From contig QMTG01000068.1 in assembly GCA_003649915.1 (NCBI GenBank), positions 1 to 6,175 of the forward strand: 6,175 nucleotides of DNA, written 5' to 3'. Source of the stretch: Thermoplasmata archaeon. Lineage in GTDB: Archaea; Thermoplasmatota; Thermoplasmata; B31-G17. The position numbers and the translations under genes are program-made. The notes under the pieces are model-generated. The model worked only from the letters and a program-made list of their open reading frames with translations, did not search any database and was not told the DNA's origin. This document shows positions 1 through 6,154 of this stretch, piece after piece; the stretch's first letter is position 1, and the number at the start of each line of letters is the position of its first letter.

Positions 1-1
1 G

Positions 2-211
2 TGCTACGCCTCTGACGGCTCGGAGACAGCATCGGCAATGTGTGATGACCAAGGTCAGTTTTCCATGGACATCGGGTGGTTTGCATCTGCGGGTGATACC
101 ATAAACATAAGATTTCAGGGTGGGGCGGATGGTGTATACCCAAGTGATGGGTGGGAACAGGTTGTGCTTGGCGACAGTCCGTATTATGTGGGGGAGTACA
201 CCCTTATTCCT
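2..211 (+). other. C-terminal end of an unidentified domain of the surface protein
   Basis: About 70 residues precede the first CARDB unit. They contain two Cys, alternating hydrophobic residues and the segment DGVYPSDGWEQVVLGD, and end in YYVGEYTLIPKEPDL. The pattern suggests the last strands of a beta-sandwich, but I do not recognise the family. The upstream part is outside the window. Confidence 0.5.
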
Positions 212-3200
212 AAGGAGCCTGATTTGGCTGTGGATAGTATAAGCGTGAATCCTGAGTATGTGAAGGAAGGAGACGGGGTGCAGATAACTGTGGTTGTTAA
301 GAATGTTGGGCAAGAAACAGCAACATCAGCACTGCTCAGTGTTTATGTTGATGGTACGAAGATAGCGAGCGAGAACCTAGGCGCGTTATCTCCTGGGAGC
401 AGTATAACAAAGTACTATTCATGGACTGCATCAGGGATAGGCGACCATACCGTTAAGGCGGTGCTCACATCAATAGAGCCCAGTGATGCGAATTCCAACA
501 ATAATGAGAAGACCACAGTGGTTCATGTTCAGGAAAAGAGTTATGATTTGGCCTTGGAGGATTTGATATTTTCCTCAGCATACGGAAGAGTGGGGGTGAG
601 CATGACAATAACGGCTACAGTGAAAAACGTGGGTACCGAGCCCATAAGCAGCGCAGATGTTGAATTCCATGATGATACCAAAGGCGTGCTCATAGGTACA
701 ATAAGCGTGGATAATATAGGGGTCGGGGATGTGGTGTACGTTGAGCAGGACTGGACACCATCATCGCTTGGTGATCACACGATAAGGGCGAGAATTACGA
801 ATGTGGATGGGGAGACAAATACCGCAAATAATGAGAGGAGTGAAGTGATAGAGGTTAGGGTGAACAGTCCAGACATTGATATAACAGGGATGGACTTTAA
901 TCCACCAAGCCCCGTGGATTCCAATAGCGATGTGGAAATAATCGCCCACATAAGGAACATTGGGGGTGTTGATGCAAGTAATGTTGAGATATCATTTTAT
1001 AATTCCACGGAGTTGATAGACTCCGCATCCACATCCCTGGCTGTTGATGAGGAAAAGGATTTGAGCATTAGTTGGCACACGCCAATATTTGCCGAGCAGA
1101 CAGACCTTAGCATAATTGCGAGGGTCACATCTGTTAGTCCTGCAGAGGCCCCTGATGTATCAGGAACAAAGGAGTACACAAAGACGCTAACGGTAAACCC
1201 GCCGCCGCCACCAGAGGTTGAAAGTGTGACCCCTGAAGACAACGGTGTGATTGCAGAGAACGATTTTATAAAGATAGTATTCACCAAGGAGATGAATAAG
1301 GAGAGTGTAGAGAGCGCTATATATCTTTATCCCAGCACATCATGGTATGCTATTTGGGAGGATGATCGGGCTATTGATGTATACGCCGAGCATAGTTGGG
1401 ACGAGGGAGAGTATACACTGACCATAAAAGGAGGCGAGGATGGGGCGAAGAGTGTGCATGGGGTTCCAATGGAGGATGACTACACAACGCACTTTTACGC
1501 AGACAAAAGCCCACCAATAACCCACGACGCTGTGGTTGTTGGGCATGAATCTGAGGGTGCCTATGTTGAGATAAACAAGGATGAGGAAAATGTTGTTGTT
1601 ATAAGGGCGATAGTGGATGATTCTTGGTACAATACAAAGGTATGCGGAGGGGTGGCAGAGGCGCACTATATTGTTGACGGCAGTGATATGGGAACAATGT
1701 CCTTCTACCAGGGCAGTTATGGTGACCCTTCCGCAACCATGCAGGTGTCAATATATGTGGGTTCATGGGCTTATGCCAGCACGCACACAGTGCTAATTTA
1801 TGGTGTTGACGTGTTTGGTCATGAGGAAAGTGCGGCAAAAGAGAGCGGAAAGTACGTTGAGATTTATATTAAGGACACAAACCCGCCCAGTTTTTCTGGG
1901 GTAAAGAACGTCCGCGATACCGAGATGGGTGGAGAGATTGAGATATCATGGGATGAGGCGAGTGATGAATCACCCCCAATAACTTACCATGTATACGTGG
2001 ATACAGATGAAAATGTGTGGGACGGTGATGTTTATACAACAACGAACACCAGCATGAAAATAGAGGGACTATACAACGGTGTTACTTACTATGTTGGTGT
2101 AAGGGCAGAAGACAATCGCGGCAACATGGATGAAAACGATGTAGTGCTTTATGTAACACCCAGTGATAGAACCCCGCCCGACTTTGATTACCAAACGCTC
2201 AACGCTCGCTCCACAGGTGTTGGTGGAGAAGTCAATCTTACATGGGAGAGCGCTGTGGATGCAAATACTGACCCGAGAGCAGGGCCAGTAAACTACTCAA
2301 TATATATGAGTACTGACCCCTACTTTTCGCCTTCTGATGCCACACTCATAGCTCAGACCACAAAGAGCACTATTGTTGTTGATGGTCTCACCAACGAACA
2401 GGTTTACTACTTTATTGTAAGAGCGAGCGATTCATATGGAAATCAGGAGAAGAATGAGTATAAGGTTAGTGTTACGCCCACCGATACACAGCCCCCCTTA
2501 TTTGATGGGCTGGGCACTGTCCAGAATACTGGCGTTGGAGGGCAAGTGCATCTTGAGTGGAGTAGTGCTATGGATAACAACACAGACCCTGATGGATATA
2601 TTGAGTATGTTGTTTATTATAGAGTTAAGGGCGATAGCGAATGGCAGAATATCAGGGTAAGTGGTACAAACGTCACAATATCCTCACTACACAACAATAA
2701 GAAGTACGAGTTCATGGTAAGGGCAGTTGATGACAGCGGAAACATGGAAAACAATAGCGTAGTGATGGAAATTATACCCACCGATGGTACTCCCCCGGAT
2801 TTTGGTGGGCTGGAGGAGGCAAAGGATACAGGGCTGGGTGGCGAGATTGCACTATACTGGAGCGCTGCTGTGGACGGTAATACAGACCCTGATGGATACG
2901 TGGAGTACTACGTTTATGTATCAACATCGCCAGACATTGACTACTCTTCCCCGATACTAAGAACAAGGAACACAAGTTGTGTTGTGGGTGGGTTGACAAA
3001 CAGTGTCAGTTATTATTTCGCTGTTAGGGCATTTGATGACAGCGGAAATTGTGATAGGAATAGCGTAGTAAAGGCTGCAACGCCAAGCGATAAAACCCCG
3101 CCTGAGTTTGATGGCATAGCCTATGTGAACGATACTGGAAAGGGCGGCGAGCTTGTAATATCCTGGCACCCGGCGAGGGATAATTCGGGGAGCGTTTATT

Positions 3201-4834
3201 ATTATATATACAGATCAACATCCCCTTCATTTACGCCGAACGATGACAACAGGATAGGCATAACACAGAACACGTACTATGTGGACAATAACGATGGTGC
3301 GTATTTAACGAATGGAAAAACGTATTATTACATTGTGCGTGCTGCCGACGCGTATGGAAACATGGAAAGCAATACGAAAAGGCTATCTGGCACGCCAAAT
3401 GATGCTATGGGTCCAGAGTTCTCAGGGTTGCTTTTCGTCCAAGACCTCCGCACAGGAAACGCTGTAAAACTCACATGGGACGAGGCAAAGGATAGGTCTC
3501 CGCCCATAACGTACAGGATTTACAGGGCAAAGAGCGAGGTTATGCCAGATACGCCAATAGCAGAGGTTAAAGGAACGTATTTTGTTGACGAAAACGTGAC
3601 AAACAATGTTGAGTACTATTATATGGTGAGGGCTGTAGACTATTACGGCAACTCAGACAACAACACGAGGATTCTGAGCGTTAAGCCAACGGACAGCACA
3701 CCCCCAGAGTTCTCAGGAATAGAAAAGGTTGTTGATACGGGCACGGGTGGTGCGCTGAGCATAAGCTGGTCGAAGGCTAGTGATAAATCTGGTGTGAAAT
3801 ACAGGATTTACAGGGGCGAGGGCTCTAGTGTGAATTACTCATCCCCAATCGCCATAATAAGCGGGACACAGTACACCGATACAGGGCTGGAGAATGGAAA
3901 GGTGTACTGCTATGTTGTTCGAGCGGTTGATGGATATGGAAATGAGGATGAAAACGAAAAAATGCTGTGTGGTGTGCCGACATATCCAAACACCAAGCCC
4001 ATACTGAGTTCTCCAAAGGCATATCCAATGAGCGGGTACGAGGATGAAGAGTTCACCCTATCCGTGGTCTACAAGGACGATGACGGTGATGCACCGGCGT
4101 ATGTGCGTGTGTATATAGACAGTGTGCCCTACGATATGGTGAGTATTGAGGGTGGGGACTACAAAGAGGGAGTCACTTACAGGTACAGCACTTACATGAA
4201 GGCAGGGACGCATATAATATACTTCGAAGCAAGGGATGATGCAGAAAGCAACCCAGCAACATCTGGAGATTCGTATACGGTAAAGTCCTCAGCAATATAC
4301 GTTGATGTTAAGGAGAGGGAGAACCCGCCGGAGCTCTACGATTATGGCGTGAATAAAGAGGCAGGAGAGAATTACCTGTTTTACGTCATCTACAGGGATG
4401 AAGACGGTGATGCTGCTGCATACGTGGAAGTATACATCGATGGCACGCCGTATACAATGGTGCTGGAGAGCGGCGACCCGCTAACAGGGGCAAAGTATGT
4501 GTATACCGCTAGGCTTACGCCTGGCAAGCATATATATTACTTCAAGGCGTCGGATGGTAAAAAATCAACAATCACTGGGCAGGCATATGTGGAGATTGCA
4601 GAAAAGGCAAGAGGGGGCATTATTGAAGCACTACGAAGCCAAAAGATTGCGGGAGTGAGCGAATTAACATGGCTGATTATTATAATCGTATTAATAATAG
4701 GAATAATTGCATCAGGTAAGAAGAAAGAGATTGTTGCATGCCCAAGGTGCGGCTCTGCAATGGAGGTGCCTAGGAAACCTAGACCAGTTCGCGTCATCTG
4801 CCCTGCATGCGGCACGCGCTTTATGCTCAGGTAG
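2..4834 (+). CDS. Giant multi-domain surface protein (CARDB / Big_5 / FN3 repeats / TM / zinc ribbon), 5'-truncated
   Basis: This is probably a membrane-anchored extracellular adhesin, stalk or S-layer-associated protein. The frame is open from base 2. The first ATG, at 38, lacks a well-placed ribosome-binding site and is not followed by a signal peptide, so the true start is upstream and 1610 residues of a longer protein are visible. Counting from the ATG at 38, the domain order is: end of an unknown beta domain (1-58), three CARDB-like domains (60-387), proline linker (388-392), Big_5-like domain (393-488), unassigned beta domain (491-612), seven FN3 repeats (616-1315), two Y-x-D-x-D-G-D domains (1318-1523), TM helix (about 1543-1559), and zinc ribbon (C1568, C1571, C1588, C1591). 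About a dozen N-x-S/T sequons, nearly all in the FN3 region, fit a glycosylated exported protein. No enzyme motif is seen. The stop lies 3 bases from the stop of the convergent ATPase gene. The domain calls are confident; the cellular role is inference. Confidence 0.93.
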   Translation, partial: CYASDGSETASAMCDDQGQFSMDIGWFASAGDTINIRFQGGADGVYPSDGWEQVVLGDSPYYVGEYTLIPKEPDLAVDSISVNPEYVKEGDGVQITVVVKNVGQETATSALLSVYVDGTKIASENLGALSPGSSITKYYSWTASGIGDHTVKAVLTSIEPSDANSNNNEKTTVVHVQEKSYDLALEDLIFSSAYGRVGVSMTITATVKNVGTEPISSADVEFHDDTKGVLIGTISVDNIGVGDVVYVEQDWTPSSLGDHTIRARITNVDGETNTANNERSEVIEVRVNSPDIDITGMDFNPPSPVDSNSDVEIIAHIRNIGGVDASNVEISFYNSTELIDSASTSLAVDEEKDLSISWHTPIFAEQTDLSIIARVTSVSPAEAPDVSGTKEYTKTLTVNPPPPPEVESVTPEDNGVIAENDFIKIVFTKEMNKESVESAIYLYPSTSWYAIWEDDRAIDVYAEHSWDEGEYTLTIKGGEDGAKSVHGVPMEDDYTTHFYADKSPPITHDAVVVGHESEGAYVEINKDEENVVVIRAIVDDSWYNTKVCGGVAEAHYIVDGSDMGTMSFYQGSYGDPSATMQVSIYVGSWAYASTHTVLIYGVDVFGHEESAAKESGKYVEIYIKDTNPPSFSGVKNVRDTEMGGEIEISWDEASDESPPITYHVYVDTDENVWDGDVYTTTNTSMKIEGLYNGVTYYVGVRAEDNRGNMDENDVVLYVTPSDRTPPDFDYQTLNARSTGVGGEVNLTWESAVDANTDPRAGPVNYSIYMSTDPYFSPSDATLIAQTTKSTIVVDGLTNEQVYYFIVRASDSYGNQEKNEYKVSVTPTDTQPPLFDGLGTVQNTGVGGQVHLEWSSAMDNNTDPDGYIEYVVYYRVKGDSEWQNIRVSGTNVTISSLHNNKKYEFMVRAVDDSGNMENNSVVMEIIPTDGTPPDFGGLEEAKDTGLGGEIALYWSAAVDGNTDPDGYVEYYVYVSTSPDIDYSSPILRTRNTSCVVGGLTNSVSYYFAVRAFDDSGNCDRNSVVKAATPSDKTPPEFDGIAYVNDTGKGGELVISWHPARDNSGSVYYYIYRSTSPSFTPNDDNRIGITQNTYYVDNNDGAYLTNGKTYYYIVRAADAYGNMESNTKRLSGTPNDAMGPEFSGLLFVQDLRTGNAVKLTWDEAKDRSPPITYRIYRAKSEVMPDTPIAEVKGTYFVDENVTNNVEYYYMVRAVDYYGNSDNNTRILSVKPTDSTPPEFSGIEKVVDTGTGGALSISWSKASDKSGVKYRIYRGEGSSVNYSSPIAIISGTQYTDTGLENGKVYCYVVRAVDGYGNEDENEKMLCGVPTYPNTKPILSSPKAYPMSGYEDEEFTLSVVYKDDDGDAPAYVRVYIDSVPYDMVSIEGGDYKEGVTYRYSTYMKAGTHIIYFEARDDAESNPATSGDSYTVKSSAIYVDVKERENPPELYDYGVNKEAGENYLFYVIYRDEDGDAAAYVEVYIDGTPYTMVLESGDPLTGAKYVYTARLTPGKHIYYFKASDGKKSTITGQAYVEIAEKARGGIIEALRSQKIAGVSELTWLIIIIVLIIGIIASGKKKEIVACPRCGSAMEVPRKPRPVRVICPACGTRFMLR
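215..1198 (+). repeat. Three tandem CARDB-like Ig-fold domains
   Basis: There are three successive units of about 105-110 residues, at roughly 215-529, 539-865 and 869-1198. Each opens with a D-L/I-x-h segment (PDLAVDSISVNP, YDLALEDLIFSS, PDIDITGMDFNPP). Each then has a charged or gapped segment leading into a V-K-N-V-G or I-R-N-I-G strand, which is the hallmark of CARDB (cell-adhesion-related domain found in bacteria). The second half carries W-T/H-x plus, in the first two units, G-D-H-T-h-x-A/R-h, and the first two units end in a run of Asn before a closing beta strand. CARDB units are extracellular beta-sandwich spacers or adhesion modules in archaea and bacteria. The units have diverged strongly at the DNA level, so the array is old. 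The third lacks the GDHT motif and is the most divergent. Confidence 0.85.
1214..1501 (+). other. Big_5 (SbsA-type) Ig-like domain of the surface protein
   Basis: A (CCG)3-CCA-CCA proline linker (about 1199-1213) leads into a domain of about 96 residues. It shows the typical Big_5 order: V-x-S-V-T-P near the start, I-K-I-V-F-T-K-E-M-N in the middle (family pattern I-x-h-x-F-s-e-x-M-d), then E-G-E-Y-T-L-T-I-K-G and a final D-D-Y-T-T-H-F strand. Big_5 domains occur in S-layer and other secreted proteins as structural Ig-like modules. The assignment rests on motif order only. Confidence 0.8.
1508..1873 (+). other. Unassigned beta-rich domain between Big_5 and the FN3 array
   Basis: About 120 residues, starting SPPITHDAVVVGHESEGAYV and ending in a KYVEIYIKD strand. 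It contains alternating hydrophobic strands, one Cys, a Y-Q-G-S-Y-G-D-P loop and a late segment THTVLIYGVDVFGHEE. That segment resembles the H-x-h-x-h-x-A-x-D-x-x-G-N strand and turn of many Ig-like domains. It does not carry the FN3 signature W or the VRAxD strand of the repeats that follow, so it is kept apart from them. Probably another Ig-like sandwich; I cannot name the family. Confidence 0.5.
1883..3982 (+). repeat. Seven tandem fibronectin type III repeats
   Basis: Units lie at about 1883-2173, 2174-2491, 2492-2791, 2792-3097, 3098-3409, 3410-3700 and 3701-3982, with lengths of 94-106 residues. The shared pattern is T-P-P-x-F-x-G at the start, D-T-G-x-G-G-x-h-x-h-x-W, A-x-D, Y-x-h-Y, h-x-N-x-x-x-Y-Y-h-x-V-R-A-x-D-x-x-G-N-x-x-x-N, then x-P-t-D before the next unit. 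W in strand B and the tyrosine-containing strand F are classic FN3 marks. Three AB-loop variants exist: D-x-N-T-D-P in units 2-4, D-x-S-P-P-I-T-Y in units 1 and 6, and D-x-S-G in units 5 and 7. Such arrays act as rigid extracellular spacers or binding modules. Most N-x-S/T sequons of the protein are here. Confidence 0.9.
2582..3069 (+). repeat. Near-duplicate DNA blocks in FN3 units 3 and 4
   Basis: Units 3 and 4 share exact DNA words at matching positions. A 17-base block beginning acagaccctg is at 2582-2598 and 2882-2898, spaced 300 bases. A 15-base block tgatgacagcggaaa is at 2728-2742 and 3034-3048. An 11-base block aatagcgtagt is at 2753-2763 and 3059-3069, both spaced 306 bases. The flanking codons differ more. 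This fits a duplication of one FN3 unit, later than the other units, followed by divergence and a two-codon length change. Confidence 0.7.
3989..4606 (+). repeat. Two tandem acidic Y-x-D-x-D-G-D beta domains
   Basis: Units at about 3989-4315 and 4322-4606 share a core motif: Y-x-D-x-D-G-D-A-x-A-Y-V-x-V-Y-I-D-x-x-P-Y-x-M-V (4070-4141 and 4391-4462). A loop with G-x-x-Y-x-Y-x-x-x-h-x-x-G-x-H-I-x-Y-F-x-A follows, then a closing strand. The same motif is familiar from repeat domains of large secreted archaeal and bacterial proteins. The D-x-D-x-D spacing could bind a divalent cation such as calcium, which is inference. The first unit is slightly longer, with an extra loop near A-R-D-D-A-E-S-N. 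These are the membrane-proximal extracellular modules. Confidence 0.75.
4664..4834 (+). other. C-terminal membrane anchor plus cytoplasmic zinc ribbon
   Basis: A run of about 16 hydrophobic, Ile-rich residues (LTWLIIIIVLIIGIIASG, 4664-4717) is followed by KKK, which by the positive-inside rule places the C terminus in the cytoplasm. The tail then has C-P-x-C-G (Cys codons at 4739 and 4748), 16 intervening residues, and a second C-P-x-C-G (Cys codons at 4799 and 4808), ending FMLR. Four Cys in two CPxCG knuckles are a zinc-ribbon signature, similar to MJ0042-type fingers. The DNA of the helix is much more AT-rich than the rest of the gene, because of ATA/ATT/TTA codons. Confidence 0.88.
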
Positions 4835-4837
4835 TGC

Positions 4838-6136
4838 TCACATAATCTTAAACACTCTAGCCACGCTTAGTGGTGTGTAGAGCAGAAACCCCTCCTGCTT
4901 GGCAAGAGAAATGAGCGCACTGTCAAATCCCGCCCTGCTGAAAAGCGCTACTATTTTTCTGCTTTTCTTCCCACCAAAAATAAACGAGTATATGAAAGAA
5001 ATATCCCGCATTGTCATTTTTTTATCGCTCCATTTCGCGATACCAAGGAGTACCCTTCTTTTTTTCTTGTCGTAAGCAATAACGTCTATTCTGTCCTCTC
5101 CTTCCCACCATAAGCCAAATGGAGTGCCCGGGCTCAAAAGCCCAGTGTTCTCGGCAATGTCCCTCATAATTTCTCGAAAAATGTCCGATATTACTAATGC
5201 CATATACTTTGGAAAATTCCTTTTAAGGTATTTGGAACAGTAACCCCTATCACCACTCTCTATAGCACCAATATTTGGATAGACAAAGGAAAACCAGAAT
5301 CTGAGCGAAAAATCTGAAATTTTATACGCTCCTCTTCCCCCACCTATCGACTTCTCGCGCCTCACAACACCCATCCTCACGAGTGTGTTCAGATACTTTA
5401 TAGCACTGCTCTTTCCAATATACACCCTATCGCAAATCTTGGAAAACTCAACACTCTCCGCTCCAATGGCGCTTAATATATCAAAGTACGTTGACAACTC
5501 CCTTAGTTTTTTGCCTAACACCCTCCTTGGAAAATCGTAAAAGTAAGCCCTCTTGGTCATAAAATTATTGAGAATAGAATCGAGCAGGGTCCCACCACCA
5601 TGGAATGCCTTAATTCTTCCCGGATATCCGCCGCATACCGCATAATTCTCAAGTCTAGCAACCATTGACCTCCACCTCATAATCTTAAGCGATGAGGATA
5701 TTCGTAGCGGGTCAAGGTGGACAACGGGTGCGTAATTTCCAACAAAATCTGGAGAATCGATAACAGCCAAGAACGCAAAATTTTTACCCCTATACCTAGA
5801 AATTTCCTCCGCTACGCTCTTTACAGAAATATTATCCATGGAGACTATAACCCTCCACCCCCCTTCCTCCATGGAGTTGAGCACCTCCACGAGATGAGTA
5901 AGGGTGGAAGGTCTGCTTGCTCCACGAACTCTATGCCCTATTTTATCCCATAAAGCATCAAGGATTCTACTCTTAATAATAAATCTACAGTTTATGTATA
6001 CACCACCGAGCATCTCAGCGATTTTTTTGGCCAAATACGTTTTACCTACTCCTTCCTCCCCATAAATAAAAACTACAGGATTTTGGGACACGAGCCTTAA
6101 CACTTGGCTTATTCTTGTATCTTGTATACTCGTCAT
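4838..6136 (-). CDS. Archaeal STAND-like P-loop ATPase with winged helix and DUF234 domain
   Basis: Complete, 432 residues, in the usual range for this family; its role in cells is not established. The ATPase_2-like domain has Walker A GEEGVGKT (26-33), Walker B VIVSMDN (96-102), a sensor-like FAFLAVIDS strand (120-128), DPL (142-144) and CGGYP (168-172), the G-x-P module of STAND NTPases. A winged helix follows (about 213-275), ending YKISD. The DUF234 region opens with LRFWFSFVYPN (278-288) and ends in a PD-(D/E)XK-like core: GLWWEGEDRID (341-351) and GIAKW (365-369). Oddities: Asn102 follows the Walker B Asp where Glu is usual, Ile366 stands where the E-x-K Glu is expected, and the N terminus lacks the usual F-x-x-R-x-x-E-L box before the P-loop. 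The ATG at 6136 is chosen because Walker A begins at residue 26 and the TATA box and GTGAT site lie just upstream. It is monocistronic as far as can be seen and convergent with the surface-protein gene. Confidence 0.92.
   Translation of the reverse strand: MTSIQDTRISQVLRLVSQNPVVFIYGEEGVGKTYLAKKIAEMLGGVYINCRFIIKSRILDALWDKIGHRVRGASRPSTLTHLVEVLNSMEEGGWRVIVSMDNISVKSVAEEISRYRGKNFAFLAVIDSPDFVGNYAPVVHLDPLRISSSLKIMRWRSMVARLENYAVCGGYPGRIKAFHGGGTLLDSILNNFMTKRAYFYDFPRRVLGKKLRELSTYFDILSAIGAESVEFSKICDRVYIGKSSAIKYLNTLVRMGVVRREKSIGGGRGAYKISDFSLRFWFSFVYPNIGAIESGDRGYCSKYLKRNFPKYMALVISDIFREIMRDIAENTGLLSPGTPFGLWWEGEDRIDVIAYDKKKRRVLLGIAKWSDKKMTMRDISFIYSFIFGGKKSRKIVALFSRAGFDSALISLAKQEGFLLYTPLSVARVFKIM
4954..5065 (+). 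terminator. Oligo-T tracts, possible archaeal termination zone for the surface-protein transcript
   Basis: On the plus strand after the surface-protein stop there are T5 at 4954-4958, T7 at 5017-5023 and T7 at 5059-5065. Archaeal RNA polymerase can terminate at T-rich tracts without a hairpin. These tracts lie inside the ATPase gene, antisense to its Lys-rich codons, so they may simply reflect AAA codons. No terminator fits in the three-base gap between the genes. Confidence 0.25.
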
Positions 6137-6141
6137 TATTC

Positions 6142-6146
6142 ATCAC
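6142..6146 (-). promoter_or_regulatory. Shine-Dalgarno site of the ATPase gene
   Basis: GTGAT, complementary to the ATCAC at the 3' end of archaeal 16S rRNA, lies five bases before the ATG at 6136. It supports that start. An overlapping ATG at 6143 and a GTG at 6146 are out of frame with the ATPase. Confidence 0.6.
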
Positions 6147-6154
6147 GCCTATAC

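Noticed and set aside
38..40. ATG at 38 as the true start of the surface-protein gene
   Set aside because: The frame stays open to base 2, no signal peptide follows, and the nearest purine-rich sequence (ggag at about 20-23) is too far upstream. The visible protein begins in the middle of a domain, so the gene is truncated by the window edge.
1199..1213. CCG triplet run as a microsatellite
   Set aside because: Only three perfect CCG units, and it encodes a short proline linker between domains, which explains it fully.
1340..1838. Overlapping minus-strand frames of 108 and 79 codons
   Set aside because: They are antisense to well-supported domains, rich in His, Pro and Cys as expected of shadow frames, and have no recognisable family or start signals.
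1883..3982. Evenly spaced repeats as a CRISPR-like array
   Set aside because: The units are about 300 bases, in one open frame, conserved mainly at the protein level and match FN3 domains.
4537..4815. 92-codon minus-strand frame with an Ile-rich hydrophobic stretch
   Set aside because: It is the antisense of the transmembrane helix and zinc-ribbon codons; the hydrophobic run comes from complementing ATT/ATA codons. No promoter or ribosome-binding site was seen.
5130..5143. Hairpin gggct-caaa-agccc
   Set aside because: A 5-bp perfect stem inside the ATPase coding region (around the codons for G-L-L-S-P-G). No T tract follows it and it is far from any gene end, so it is most likely chance.
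5717..5953. 78-codon plus-strand frame inside the ATPase gene
   Set aside because: It is antisense to the Walker B and sensor region of the ATPase. The composition is unprotein-like and there is no start signal.
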